This document shows, piece by piece, positions 29,369 to 38,148 of a stretch of 64,000 nt of DNA. The DNA comes from Arthrobacter sp. FB24. Lineage in GTDB: Bacteria > Actinomycetota > Actinomycetes > Actinomycetales > Micrococcaceae. Positions within the stretch are counted from its first letter, which is position 1; each line of letters starts with the position of its first letter. A model generated the notes under the pieces. It worked only from the letters and a program-made list of their open reading frames with translations, searched no databases and was not told the DNA's origin. The position numbers and the translations under genes are program-made. The DNA lies in contig NC_008541.1 in NCBI RefSeq assembly GCF_000196235.1, positions 4,526,001 through 4,590,000 of the forward strand, given 5' to 3'.

Positions 29369-29631
29369 GACATGCGGATATCGGCCAGGAGGCTGGCGGC
29401 GGGTGCCGCGTTTACCCAAGAGTCGAGCTGGAAGCCGCATCGGCACCGCCACACTTCGGGCAGGTCGGCCAGGGCTTCGCCGGCATCGTAGGAGTAGGCC
29501 GACATGGTCTGCGCGGCCGGTTTGGACCATTCCATGGCAACGCCGCAGTGCTTGGGCGGGTATCCAGCCGCGCCGGATCCGTCCGGGATACGGGCTGAAT
29601 CGGTCATGGTGCCTGATGGCCCCGCAGTCAT
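29365..29631 (-). CDS. Small Cys-containing protein coupled to the kinase
   Basis: 88 residues with no family that I recognise. His28-Cys29 and Cys63-x-Cys65 (CRC) could form a small zinc site. The rest is mixed polar, without signal peptide or membrane helix. I chose the ATG at 29631 because AGGGGA stands five bases upstream; another ATG eight codons later is possible. The stop overlaps the kinase start by four bases. The A/T-rich gap upstream probably holds the promoter for both genes. Confidence 0.62.
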   Translation of the reverse strand: MTAGPSGTMTDSARIPDGSGAAGYPPKHCGVAMEWSKPAAQTMSAYSYDAGEALADLPEVWRCRCGFQLDSWVNAAPAASLLADIRMS

Positions 29632-29782
29632 TTCGGTCCCCTGGCCCCGTCCGTCAAATCGTGTGAACGTAACCAAGCGAACCCAACTCCCTATGCCAAG
29701 CGCCAAACTACCAACGGTCAACCCTATTAATAGTAAGCATACATATAAGTAGTCAATATAACTAGCTTGTCTAACTATCTAC
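29632..29782. promoter_or_regulatory. A/T-rich promoter region before the kinase pair
   Basis: 151 bases, of which 29715-29785 are strikingly A/T-rich for this genome, with several TA-rich stretches on the minus strand (for example TTATTAATAG). No gene fits. It lies between the MarR stop and the Cys-protein start, both leftward, and is the likely promoter of the kinase pair. Exact boxes are not assigned. Confidence 0.5.
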
Positions 29783-30289
29783 TCAGGTGAAGGGATGGTC
29801 GTCCGGCTCGATCGCCTCGCGCATTCGCTGGAGAAAAGCGATAACGACGCCGGCTTCTTCCGCGGTCAGCTCCTCCGCCACCGCCATCATCCTGCGATGC
29901 ATGGCTCCGAGGGTGGCCCGGACTTCGGTATCGGATTCGACGGTCGGTACGACGATCAACGATCGCCGGTCGGTGGGGTGCGGCTCGCGACGCACATGGC
30001 CACTGCCGACGAGGCGGTCTATCAGCGAAGTCGTGGAGGCGCTGGTAATGCCCAGGAATGTACTGAGGTCCTTGGGAACAACCGCCCTGTTCGAGGCCCG
30101 TGCGCGCAGGAGGTATCGCAGGGCGAGGATATCCGTCTCCCCCATGCCCATCGAATCCCTGGTTGCCCGGCGCGTTGCCACCTCGGCATTGCGATAATCA
30201 CGCAGGGACTGCAATACGGCTGCGCCATGGTCGAACTGCCCGTCGGCGCCGTACCAATAGCCGGATCCGGCACTGCTGTTCAAAGCCAT
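29783..30289 (-). CDS. MarR-family transcriptional regulator
   Basis: 168 residues with the winged helix of MarR: recognition region FLGITSASTTSLIDRLVGSG and wing REPHPTDRRS, near residues 80-115. The N-terminus has an extra Gly/Tyr segment. It is divergent from the GNAT acetyltransferase, separated by 153 bases with A/T-rich half-sites such as CTAG near 30300-30325. It may control that gene, itself, or the kinase pair downstream. Ligand unknown. Confidence 0.9.
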   Translation of the reverse strand: MALNSSAGSGYWYGADGQFDHGAAVLQSLRDYRNAEVATRRATRDSMGMGETDILALRYLLRARASNRAVVPKDLSTFLGITSASTTSLIDRLVGSGHVRREPHPTDRRSLIVVPTVESDTEVRATLGAMHRRMMAVAEELTAEEAGVVIAFLQRMREAIEPDDHPFT

Positions 30290-30442
30290 TGAGTAATACT
30301 AGCCGATCTGATATCTAGACGGACTTGATAAATCCTCACGGGCGGACATCTTGTTCTCCGGCCGCTTACCCGAAGGAAACACCGCGGTAACGGCACCCTC
30401 TTAGGCTTATTTTGCATAACCCTTCGGCGAATCGAGGCAGTG

Positions 30443-30946
30443 ATGCAGACCAACCCCCGTCTCAACATCAGGCAGGTCACTTGGGCCAACCCCGTGGGCG
30501 CCGACCTGCGTGCGGCACAGCAGGCGGAGCTGGACGCCCGCTTCGGCACGAAGGACCACGAACCCGGCCCGCCGCCGTCGGAAGCGGATACCGCCGTGTT
30601 CCTGGTGGCCTATGAGAAGAGCTCCGGCCAGCCGGTGGGCTGCGGCGGACTGAGGATGCTGGACTCCACGACGGCCGAAATCAAGCGGCTGTACGTACTT
30701 CCCTACACCCGCGGTTCGGGGGTGGCGAGCTCCATCCTTGCAGCACTGGAGGCGCACGCGTACGGCATGGGCGTCACCTCCATCACCGCCGAAGCGGGCT
30801 CCGCCCAGCCGGACGGGAGGAACTTCTACCAAAGCTGCGGCTTTGACGAAATTCCGAACTTCGGCCCCTACATCGGCATGGAGCACTCCTACTGCTACGC
30901 CAAGAAGATCGATTCCCACAGCGCCGCCCACACTGCCATGGCCTGA
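30443..30946 (+). CDS. GNAT-family N-acetyltransferase
   Basis: 167 residues of the GNAT fold. The acetyl-CoA pyrophosphate loop is TRGSGVASSILAALE (motif A, Q/RxxGxG/A), preceded by the strand EIKRLYVLP. The C-terminal FYQSCGFDEIPNFG is the usual motif B with the family Tyr. The substrate (small amine, antibiotic or protein N-terminus) is not evident. GAGG precedes the ATG; a GTG one codon earlier is possible. Divergent from MarR. A hairpin begins at the stop codon. Confidence 0.88.
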   Translation: MQTNPRLNIRQVTWANPVGADLRAAQQAELDARFGTKDHEPGPPPSEADTAVFLVAYEKSSGQPVGCGGLRMLDSTTAEIKRLYVLPYTRGSGVASSILAALEAHAYGMGVTSITAEAGSAQPDGRNFYQSCGFDEIPNFGPYIGMEHSYCYAKKIDSHSAAHTAMA

Positions 30947-30968
30947 CTGCGGCAGCGCCTGCCGCAGT
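30946..30968. terminator. GC-rich hairpin at the GNAT stop
   Basis: ACTGCGGCA and TGCCGCAGT form a nine-base stem with a five-base loop, beginning on the last base of the stop codon. No T-run follows. A partial copy of the arm (ACTGCGGCAGGCG) recurs at 30990. Possible terminator or mRNA-stabilising stem. Confidence 0.5.
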
Positions 30969-31027
30969 CGTGACTTGGCGCGCCGTCATACTGCGGCAGG
31001 CGCAGGCCCGTCGGCTAATCTCGCCTT

Positions 31028-31462
31028 ATGGAATCGGCAGACATTACCTTCCGCACCCGCAAATGGGTGCGCCCTGAAGACCTCAATGCGAACGGCACGC
31101 TGTTCGGCGGGAGCCTGCTGAAATGGATCGACGAGGAAGCGGCCATCTACGCCATCCTGCAACTTGGCAACGGCCGGGCAGTCACCAAGTACATTTCCGA
31201 AATCAATTTCGTCAGCTCCGCGGTACAGGGAGACCTGATTGAGATGGGGCTGACCGCCACGCGATTCGGCCGGACATCGCTGACCATGCGCGCCGAAGTG
31301 CGGAACATGATCACCCGGCAGAGCATCCTCACCATCGAGGAAATCGTGTTCGTGAACCTCGACCCGCACGGCAAGCCCGAACCCCACGGCTATACCGAGA
31401 TCACTTACGACCGCGACCGCATCCCCACCCACCACCTGACCGAGACCCTGGAACAGGACTGA
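31028..31462 (+). CDS. Acyl-CoA thioesterase, YciA/hot-dog family
   Basis: 144-residue single hot-dog domain. The conserved N-terminal stretch LNANGTLFGGSLLKWIDEEA contains the Asn and Asp/Glu of the active site, and TATRFGRTSLTMRAEV follows on the next strands. It hydrolyses acyl-CoA to free acid and CoA in the cytoplasm, usually as a hexamer. Chain-length preference is not visible. Single gene between the GNAT hairpin and the ABC importer. Confidence 0.9.
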   Translation: MESADITFRTRKWVRPEDLNANGTLFGGSLLKWIDEEAAIYAILQLGNGRAVTKYISEINFVSSAVQGDLIEMGLTATRFGRTSLTMRAEVRNMITRQSILTIEEIVFVNLDPHGKPEPHGYTEITYDRDRIPTHHLTETLEQD

Positions 31463-31560
31463 CCCTTCCGGGGTACTCCGGAAGTTCACGATGCGTTAAA
31501 GCCACGGGCATGCGCTGTTGGGGCGCCTGGACAAGACTCGAACGCCGGGGCCGGGTAGTT

Positions 31561-31573
31561 TATCGAATCGATA
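31561..31573. promoter_or_regulatory. TATCGA-A-TCGATA palindrome before the ABC importer
   Basis: A perfect 6+1+6 palindrome followed by A/T-rich TAGCTATAAA, about 85 bases before the substrate-binding protein start. It is the clearest candidate operator/promoter for the 31657-35711 operon. No regulator is adjacent. Confidence 0.45.
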
Positions 31574-31656
31574 GCTATAAACGGCCCGAATCGGCATGAG
31601 CCGCTATAGGCTTGCCGGACAATGCTCCGGTTCCAGTTCAGAAATGGGTCTCAATC

Positions 31657-32736
31657 GTGCACAAACTCAAGACAATGGTTGCCGCCGTCGTCGCCATCAC
31701 CCTTCTAGCCGGCTGCGGCGCCGGCAGCGCGGCTCCCGAAAGCTCCGGAAGTTCCTCCGCCGCAGGGGCGTCGGGCGACACTCTGGTGGTGTACACCAAC
31801 TCCAACGGAGAGGGCCGCGGAGAGTGGCTGACGAAAAAGGCAGCGGACGCCGGCTTCAAGATTGAGATTGTGGGCGCCGGCGGCGCAGACGCGACCAACA
31901 AACTGATCGCCGAAAAGAACAACCCCATTGCGGACGTCGCCTTCGGCCTCAACAACATGTACTTCGCCCAGGTCAAAGCGGCCGGTGCGATCGAGGCCTA
32001 TGAGCCTGCCTGGGCAGGCGAAGTGGATCCCTCGCTCGCAGACAGCGACGACGACAAAGCCTACTGGCCGCTGGTTAAGCAGGCCATTATGCTCGGCTAC
32101 AACTCGGATAAGTTCACCCCGGAGCAGGCACCGAAGGACTGGACGGACCTGTGGTCCAAAGACGAGTTCAAAACACGCTATGAGCGGGTCACTGGTCTGG
32201 GAACCGCCACGGCGCAGCTGGTATTCGCCGGTATTCTCGCCCGCTACAAGGACGATTCCGGTGACTTGGGCATCTCCGATGAAGGCTGGAAGCAGGTGGA
32301 GCAGTACTTCAAGAACGGCAGCCCCGCCGTCGCGAAAACCGATCTCTTCGCCCGCATCGCGTCTGGCGACGTGGACATGGGTCAGATGCCGTCGTCCATC
32401 GTGGCGGAACGCGAGAAGTCCTTCAAGGTGAATGTCGAAACGGTGGTGCCGTCCGTGGGCGTCCCCCTCGCCGTGGAGCAGGTCGCCCTGGTGAAGGGAA
32501 CCGACAAGAAGGAACAGGCCCAAAAGTTCATCGACTGGTTCGGCAGTGCCGACGTCCAGGGTGAGTTTGCACAGCAGTTCAACTCCATGCCGGTGAACAA
32601 GAGCGCCGCCGCCAAGGCCAAGCCGGAGGTGGTGGAGTTCTTCAACGGACTGAAGCAGCAGGAGATTGACTGGAACTTCGTCCAGGAAAACATGGGCTCG
32701 TGGGTGGAAAAGATCGAGCTCGAGTACATGACGTAA
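31657..32736 (+). CDS. ABC transporter substrate-binding lipoprotein (Fe(III)/2-aminoethylphosphonate type)
   Basis: 359-residue periplasmic-binding-type protein. The GTG at 31657 gives a basic n-region (HKLK), a hydrophobic core and the lipobox LAGC; the frame stays open 15 codons upstream. The body begins VVYTNSNGEGRGEWLTKKA, the SBP_bac_6/FbpA pattern used for ferric iron, phosphonates, thiamine or polyamines. I do not see the twin Tyr pair that would mark a true ferric-binding protein, so the ligand is open. The ATPase and permease genes follow in the same direction. Confidence 0.85.
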   Translation: MHKLKTMVAAVVAITLLAGCGAGSAAPESSGSSSAAGASGDTLVVYTNSNGEGRGEWLTKKAADAGFKIEIVGAGGADATNKLIAEKNNPIADVAFGLNNMYFAQVKAAGAIEAYEPAWAGEVDPSLADSDDDKAYWPLVKQAIMLGYNSDKFTPEQAPKDWTDLWSKDEFKTRYERVTGLGTATAQLVFAGILARYKDDSGDLGISDEGWKQVEQYFKNGSPAVAKTDLFARIASGDVDMGQMPSSIVAEREKSFKVNVETVVPSVGVPLAVEQVALVKGTDKKEQAQKFIDWFGSADVQGEFAQQFNSMPVNKSAAAKAKPEVVEFFNGLKQQEIDWNFVQENMGSWVEKIELEYMT

Positions 32737-32781
32737 CCCTGGCCGCCCCCCGCTTCCGCAGTCCCACAAGACAGGTTTCCC

Positions 32782-33879
32782 ATGATCCGCTTGGACAACA
32801 TCGAAGTTTCCTTCGGCGATTTTATTGCCATCCCGCACCTGGACCTCCACGTCCGGCCCGGTGAATTCTTCACGCTGCTGGGCCCGTCGGGGTGCGGCAA
32901 AACGACGGCACTTCGGACGTTGGCAGGCTTCATCGAGCCGTCCGCGGGGTCGGTCCATGTGGACGGCAAGAACGTCACGCGCCTGCCGAGCGACAAGCGC
33001 CAGGTGGGGATGGTTTTCCAGAACTATGCTCTGTTCCCGAGCATGAGTGTGTGGGAAAACATCGCGTTCGGCCTACGTGTGCGGAAGGAAAAGTCCGCCG
33101 AGAGCGACCGCCTGGTGCGCGACATCGCGCGCCGGGTGGAGCTCAGCGATGAACAGCTGGACAAGAACGTGGCAGAGCTGTCGGGAGGCCAGCAGCAGCG
33201 GGTTGCCGTTGCCCGCGCCCTGGTGCTTCGGCCCAAGATCCTGCTCCTCGACGAACCGCTGTCCAATCTCGACGCCAAGCTGCGCCACCAATTGCGGCAA
33301 CAGCTCAAGGACCTGCAGAGCGAGTTCGGCATCACCACTGTGTACGTGACCCATGACCAGGACGAGGCCTTGGCCATGAGCGACCGCGTGGCCGTCTTCA
33401 ACAAGGGGGTGGTGGAGCAGGTGGGCACTCCGCAGGACATCTACGACCGGTCGGCCACCGAATTCGTATGCAATTTCATCGGCGACAGCTCCGCCCTGAC
33501 CGCGGACTTCATCAATGAACTGAACAGGCTCTCGGACGCCGGGCTCGGCACGGCAGCAAACTCCTACCTGCGGGTGGAAAAAGCCTCGCTGACGCCGCCC
33601 GCAGCCGGCAGCACCGCCGTCGGGCTTTCCGGAAAGGTGGTGTCCCGCACGTATCACGGGCTCCACAGCCGTTACGTGGTGCGCAGCCACGGCGCCGACA
33701 TCCGCCTGCTGGTCAAGGAGGACGGCGGGGTGCATCCCGCGACCGGGGCCGAAACCACGATATACGTGCAGCCGGGCCACGTGCTGCAGTACCACCCCGA
33801 TACCGGCGCCGCGCTTGCCTCGCAGGATCCGGCCGGTCAGGAGCAGGCAGCGCAGGATCAGGCAGCGTCCCTCCGATGA
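32782..33879 (+). CDS. ABC transporter ATP-binding protein (FbpC/PotA-like)
   Basis: 365 residues. Walker A is GPSGCGKTT near residue 36, the Q-loop is FQNYALF, the signature is LSGGQQQRVA near 137, and Walker B is ILLLDEPLSNLD. A C-terminal TOBE-type domain of about 110 residues follows, as in Fe(III), spermidine and phosphonate importers. The tail is a Gln/Ala/Glu-rich disordered end. It lies 45 bases after the receptor gene, and its stop overlaps the permease start (ATGA). Confidence 0.93.
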   Translation: MIRLDNIEVSFGDFIAIPHLDLHVRPGEFFTLLGPSGCGKTTALRTLAGFIEPSAGSVHVDGKNVTRLPSDKRQVGMVFQNYALFPSMSVWENIAFGLRVRKEKSAESDRLVRDIARRVELSDEQLDKNVAELSGGQQQRVAVARALVLRPKILLLDEPLSNLDAKLRHQLRQQLKDLQSEFGITTVYVTHDQDEALAMSDRVAVFNKGVVEQVGTPQDIYDRSATEFVCNFIGDSSALTADFINELNRLSDAGLGTAANSYLRVEKASLTPPAAGSTAVGLSGKVVSRTYHGLHSRYVVRSHGADIRLLVKEDGGVHPATGAETTIYVQPGHVLQYHPDTGAALASQDPAGQEQAAQDQAASLR

Positions 33880-35711
33880 GCAGCGGCAACTCAGCCAGAA
33901 GCATGTTCCGTTCCCCGTTCATCATCATCGTGGGAACGGTCCTGACCTGGTTCATCGCGGCGTTCCTCGTCTGGCCCAACGCGAACGTGCTGATCGAAAC
34001 CTTCTTCCCCGAAGGAAACTTTTCGGGCCGGGCGGCCGAAAAGCTTTTCTCCTCTCAGCGCGCCATGAAATCCCTGGGCAACAGCTTCCTGCTGGCAGTG
34101 GCACTCTCCATCACGGTGAACGTGGTGGGCATCTTCATCGTCCTGGTCACCCATTACTTCAGGATCCGCGGTTCCAGGATCCTGTTCCTGGGCTACGCCA
34201 CCACGTTCATCTACGGCGGCATCGTGCTGGCGGCGGGCTACAAATTCATTTACGGCGACAAGGGAATCGTCACGGCATTCCTGCTGAACATCTTTCCCGG
34301 GATGGATCCGGGATGGTTTTCGGGATTCTTCGCCGTTTTGGCGGTGATGACCTTCGCCACCACCACCAACCACATGCTGTTCGTTGCGAACGCCCTCAAA
34401 GGCGTCGACTACCAGACCATCGAAGCGGCCAGAAACCTTGGCGCGTCAACCTGGACCATCCTTCGCCGCATCGTGCTGCCGATGCTGAAGCCCACCCTCT
34501 TCGCCGTCACCATCCTGTCCTTCCTGACCGGCCTGGGGGCACTCAGCGCGCCGCAGGTCCTGGGCGGACGCGACTTCCAGACCATCACCCCGATGATCCT
34601 CACGTTCACGAACAGCCCCACCTCCCGAGACCTGGCGGCGTTGCTCGCCGTCATCCTCGGTGTGGCCACCATCGTGATGCTCGCGGTCATGTCGCGCCTG
34701 GAAAAGGGCGGCACCTACTTTTCCGTATCCAAGGTTTCCTCGGCGCTCCAGAAGCAGAAAATCTCCAACCCGGCAGCCAACATTGCCGTCCACGCGGCCG
34801 CCTACCTGCTGTTTGCGGTGTACACCCTGCCAGTGGTCCTGATTGTGCTGTTTTCCTTCGCAGACGGCGCCGCCATCCAGACCGGACACCCCTCGCCGGG
34901 CAGTCTCACCTTCGACAATTATGTGCGCGTGCTGACCCAGCCCTCCGGCCTGAGGCCATTTGTCATCAGCGTTGTCTACAGCGCGCTAGCTGCGGTGATC
35001 GCCGTGGGCGGCCTGCTCTTCGTGGCGCGGATCCTGCAGAAACACAAGAACTGGGTAACGGCGTCGTTCGAGTACCTGCTGCACATCCCGTGGATCCTGC
35101 CGTCGGCTTTGCTGGCTTTGGGGTTGATCATCAGCTACGACCACCCGAATCCGCTGGTGGGCGGTGCCGTCCTGACCGGGACCACCGTCATCCTCCTGAT
35201 CGCGTTTGTCACGGTGAAGATCCCCTTCACGTTAAGGATGCTCAAGGCGTCCTTTGCGTCGGTGAATTCATCGCTGGAGGAGGCGGCAACCATCATGGGG
35301 GCAAGAACGATTTACGTCTTCCGGCGCATCCTGCTGCCACTGGTCCTTCCCGCCGCTGCCGCCATCGCTGCCCTCAACTTCAACAGCATGCTGGACGACT
35401 ACGACACCGCCATCTTCCTGGCCCACCCGCTGGTCCAGCCGCTGGGCCTTGTCATCAAGGCCAACACGGACGGCGCAGAAGGCGTGGACGGTGTTTCCAA
35501 TACCTTTGTGTACACGGTGCTGCTGATGGTCATCACCGGGCTGACGATGTACCTGGTCTACGGAAGGTCGGGCGGCCGGTCTGCCATGCGTCGGCGGAAG
35601 GACGGGACACGCGGCGGATCCGGCGCCGCTGCCGACACGACTGCTCCCGCGGCATCGCCCGTTGCGGAGACAGCGGACGCCAAGGCGTCCGCGCCGAGTC
35701 CGGTGCCCTAA
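33876..35711 (+). CDS. ABC transporter double permease (FbpB-like)
   Basis: 611 residues with two BPD_transp_1 domains in one chain, about 12 membrane helices. Each half carries an EAA loop: EAARNLGASTWTILRRIVLP near residue 187 and EAATIMGARTIYVFRRILLP near residue 470. One chain thus replaces the usual permease pair, as in Fe(III)/AEP importers. The C-terminus is an Ala/Thr/Pro-rich cytoplasmic tail of about 40 residues. An imperfect CGTCCG/CGGACG hairpin at 35731-35761 separates it from the convergent monooxygenase. Confidence 0.93.
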   Translation: MSSGNSARSMFRSPFIIIVGTVLTWFIAAFLVWPNANVLIETFFPEGNFSGRAAEKLFSSQRAMKSLGNSFLLAVALSITVNVVGIFIVLVTHYFRIRGSRILFLGYATTFIYGGIVLAAGYKFIYGDKGIVTAFLLNIFPGMDPGWFSGFFAVLAVMTFATTTNHMLFVANALKGVDYQTIEAARNLGASTWTILRRIVLPMLKPTLFAVTILSFLTGLGALSAPQVLGGRDFQTITPMILTFTNSPTSRDLAALLAVILGVATIVMLAVMSRLEKGGTYFSVSKVSSALQKQKISNPAANIAVHAAAYLLFAVYTLPVVLIVLFSFADGAAIQTGHPSPGSLTFDNYVRVLTQPSGLRPFVISVVYSALAAVIAVGGLLFVARILQKHKNWVTASFEYLLHIPWILPSALLALGLIISYDHPNPLVGGAVLTGTTVILLIAFVTVKIPFTLRMLKASFASVNSSLEEAATIMGARTIYVFRRILLPLVLPAAAAIAALNFNSMLDDYDTAIFLAHPLVQPLGLVIKANTDGAEGVDGVSNTFVYTVLLMVITGLTMYLVYGRSGGRSAMRRRKDGTRGGSGAAADTTAPAASPVAETADAKASAPSPVP

Positions 35712-35768
35712 GCCCAGCCCCGAAAGACCGCGTCCGACGGCGGTGCGCAACCAGGCGGACGGCGCCCG

Positions 35769-36800
35769 CTAAGCGGTGCGGCTCAGCCGCCCGGCGACGC
35801 TGAGAATCCTGTCCCGGAACGGCTGGGCCGATTCGTCAAGCACAAGCCGGGTCATCGCGGAAGACGCCACCCGTAAGGCCTGGCTGCGAAGCACGCGCCG
35901 CTTATTGTAGGCCGCGAGCGCCTCCGGAAGCGGCCGCGAGTTGAGCAGCCCGGCGAGGGTAACCGAATCAACCAGGGCCTCGCAGGCCCCGCGTCCAAGG
36001 TTAGGCGTCATGCCGTGCGCCGCGTCTCCCACCAGCGCGGTGCCCCCGCGTGCGTAGTGCCCGAGGGCGGGCACTGTCCAGATCCGCTGGGCGAGCGTCC
36101 CTTCGGGGGCTGCCCCGGCGAGAACGCGAACGATTCCCGGAGCCTTTCCTGAAAAGCGCCGGCGGGTGAGATCCAGTGCCGCGGCGATATCGACGCCGCC
36201 GGGCCCCAGGTCCGACCGGTAGGACGCGTACCAGTAGGTCCGTTGCCGGGATGCCGGAGCGATGCCGAACAATTCACCGCGGCCCCAGTATTCGCCAGCC
36301 GTATCCCCGGCGACAGGTTCATCGATGATCCCGCGCAAGGCGAGGTAGGGACTGAGCCGTTCCAGGGACCGCGAGCCCCACCGTTGCCGGCGGACCACAC
36401 TGTGGACGCCGTCGGCTCCCACCAGGAGCCCTGAGTCGGGAAACGCGGTCACCGCACCGGACACCCGGGTCACGGACTGCGGCACGGCAGAGTCCAGGAG
36501 GCGAAGCAGGTCAGCGCGTGAAACGCCGATCACGCCTGCAACCGCGGCCCGGAACCACGCCTTCCCGGACACGTCCCGCAGTGCCATGGCGTCAAAGGCG
36601 GAGCCTGCCGCCTGAATCTGCGGCAGGATCCCCACGGCGCCGAGCGCCTTCTGGGCCTCCGGCCACATGGCCAGGGACGTTTCAACTGTCGGCAGCGTGT
36701 TCCGCTGCTCGTGCACCGTGACGTGGAAGCGACCCGGATCAAGCGTCGCGGCGAGGGCCAGCCCGGCGATGCCCCCGCCCACGATTGTTATGCCGTACAT
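35769..36800 (-). CDS. FAD-dependent aromatic monooxygenase-like protein
   Basis: 343 residues of the PHBH-fold flavoprotein hydroxylases. It has the N-terminal GGGIAGLALAATL dinucleotide motif, LLVGADGVHSVVR (DG motif, about residue 130) and LVGDAAHGMTPNLGRG (GD motif, about residue 255). It is a little shorter than salicylate or 3-hydroxybenzoate hydroxylases (about 390-440) but has all three motifs. It follows pobA by 39 bases in the same direction, so a ring-hydroxylation role in the same catabolic unit is likely. Substrate unknown. Confidence 0.85.
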   Translation of the reverse strand: MYGITIVGGGIAGLALAATLDPGRFHVTVHEQRNTLPTVETSLAMWPEAQKALGAVGILPQIQAAGSAFDAMALRDVSGKAWFRAAVAGVIGVSRADLLRLLDSAVPQSVTRVSGAVTAFPDSGLLVGADGVHSVVRRQRWGSRSLERLSPYLALRGIIDEPVAGDTAGEYWGRGELFGIAPASRQRTYWYASYRSDLGPGGVDIAAALDLTRRRFSGKAPGIVRVLAGAAPEGTLAQRIWTVPALGHYARGGTALVGDAAHGMTPNLGRGACEALVDSVTLAGLLNSRPLPEALAAYNKRRVLRSQALRVASSAMTRLVLDESAQPFRDRILSVAGRLSRTA

Positions 36801-36839
36801 TTCCCGAGTCTACGGCCGGAGCTGCTGCCGCCCTCGTGC

Positions 36840-38030
36840 CTAGTGGGCCCCGGGCCAGCCGGTGTAGGCCTCGGCCAGGTAGGCCCGGCCGTGGCGGGAG
36901 GAGACCACCGAGTTGAGTTCACCCAGCTGGCGGGCCCGGGAGAAGTCGTCGGCGTCCACCGGCGTGTGGAGCATCGAGGTCATCCAGTAGGAGAACTGCT
37001 GTGCCTTCCAGACGCGCTCCAGGGCGCGGTCGCTGTAGGCGTCCAACAGCACCGTTGAACCGCCCTTGTAGTAGCTTTCCAGCCCTTCGAAAAGGACCTT
37101 GACGTCGTGGATGGCCAGGTTCAAGCCCTTGGCGCCGGTGGGCGGGACGGTGTGGGCGGCGTCGCCGGCCAGGAAGAGCTTTCCGTGGCGCATGGGGGCG
37201 TGGACGAAGCTGCGGAACTTCAGCACCATCTTGTCGATGACCGGGCCTTCCTTGAGCTCGTAGCCGTTGCCGTTGACCCGGCTGCGGAAGGCGTCCCAGA
37301 TGCGGTCCTCACTCCAGTTGTTCACGTCCTCGTTGGGATCGCATTGGAAGTACATCCGCTGAACGGTTTCGGTCCGCTGGCTGATCAGCGCAAAGCCGTT
37401 GTCCGAGTTGGCGTAGATCAGCTCGTCGGAGCTCCGGGGCGCCTCAGCCAGGATGCCGAACCACGCGAAGGGGTACTCGTGGAAGTACCATTTGCGGTCC
37501 GCCTCAGGGATCTGGAAGCGGCAGTGGCTGCGGGAGCCGTCCGCGCCGGTGATGAAATCGGCCTGCAGCTCATATTCCACACCGTCGGCGTCCGTGAACC
37601 AGACCTTTGGGGATCCTTCGATGTCGTGGATGGTGGTATCCGTTACGCTGTAGCGGACGTCTCCGCCGTCGGCCTCGCGGCGAGCGGCCAGGTCCATGAA
37701 CACGTCGGTCTGCGGGTAGAGCCACACCGACTCCCCCACCAGGTCCTGGAAATCGATCCGGTGGCTTTCGCCGTTGAAGCGCAGTTCAATGCCGTCGTGC
37801 CGGTCACCGTCGCGCAGCACGCGGTCCGAGACGCCGCTGTCCACCAACATGTTCACGGTGCCGTGCTCCAGGATGCCGGCGCGGACTGTCTCCTGGATTT
37901 CCTGGCGGCTCCGGATTTCGATGACGGTGGATTCTATGCCGGACTTGGCGAGCAGATGCGAGAGCATCAGGCCTGCCGGTCCTGCACCCAGAATGGCCAC
38001 TTGGGTGGTGAGTACTTTGCGGGCTGCCAT
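36840..38030 (-). CDS. pobA: 4-hydroxybenzoate 3-monooxygenase
   Basis: 396 residues matching PobA end to end: GAGPAGLMLSHLLAKSGI at the FAD site, TGADGSRSHCR (DG motif), LAGDAAHTVPPTGAKGLNLA (GD motif with the active-site Pro), and YSDRALERVWKAQQFSYWMT near the C-terminus. It hydroxylates 4-hydroxybenzoate to protocatechuate using NAD(P)H and O2. At the positions of Pseudomonas Arg33, Gln34 and Tyr38, which hold the NADPH phosphate, this protein has Ile, Arg and Glu, suggesting altered cofactor choice. An IclR-type operator lies 102 bases upstream. No pcaGH ring-cleavage genes are in the window. Confidence 0.96.
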   Translation of the reverse strand: MAARKVLTTQVAILGAGPAGLMLSHLLAKSGIESTVIEIRSRQEIQETVRAGILEHGTVNMLVDSGVSDRVLRDGDRHDGIELRFNGESHRIDFQDLVGESVWLYPQTDVFMDLAARREADGGDVRYSVTDTTIHDIEGSPKVWFTDADGVEYELQADFITGADGSRSHCRFQIPEADRKWYFHEYPFAWFGILAEAPRSSDELIYANSDNGFALISQRTETVQRMYFQCDPNEDVNNWSEDRIWDAFRSRVNGNGYELKEGPVIDKMVLKFRSFVHAPMRHGKLFLAGDAAHTVPPTGAKGLNLAIHDVKVLFEGLESYYKGGSTVLLDAYSDRALERVWKAQQFSYWMTSMLHTPVDADDFSRARQLGELNSVVSSRHGRAYLAEAYTGWPGAH

Positions 38031-38131
38031 GGTGTTTCCTCGCTTCGTTGCGGGGCCCGGCGGGAGTGCCCGGGGCCTGTTGGATCGTCTGGAAACAGTG
38101 TGCGCCCCGATGCGTGATCCGCGTTACAGTG

Positions 38132-38148
38132 ATTCCGTTGAACGGAAT
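38132..38148. promoter_or_regulatory. IclR-type operator upstream of pobA
   Basis: ATTCCGTT-G-AACGGAAT is a perfect 8+1+8 palindrome directly after the regulator's stop and 102 bases before pobA. A closely similar sequence lies at the regulator's own start (38931-38945). The shared core is TTCCRTTGAAYGG. Probable binding site of the adjacent IclR protein. Confidence 0.7.

Noticed and set aside
33815..35803. A 662-codon open frame on the plus strand, overlapping the double permease
   Set aside because: It runs in another frame of the same strand across a permease with perfect ABC motifs. Its product is Arg/His/Pro-rich with no domain, as expected of a shadow in high-GC DNA.
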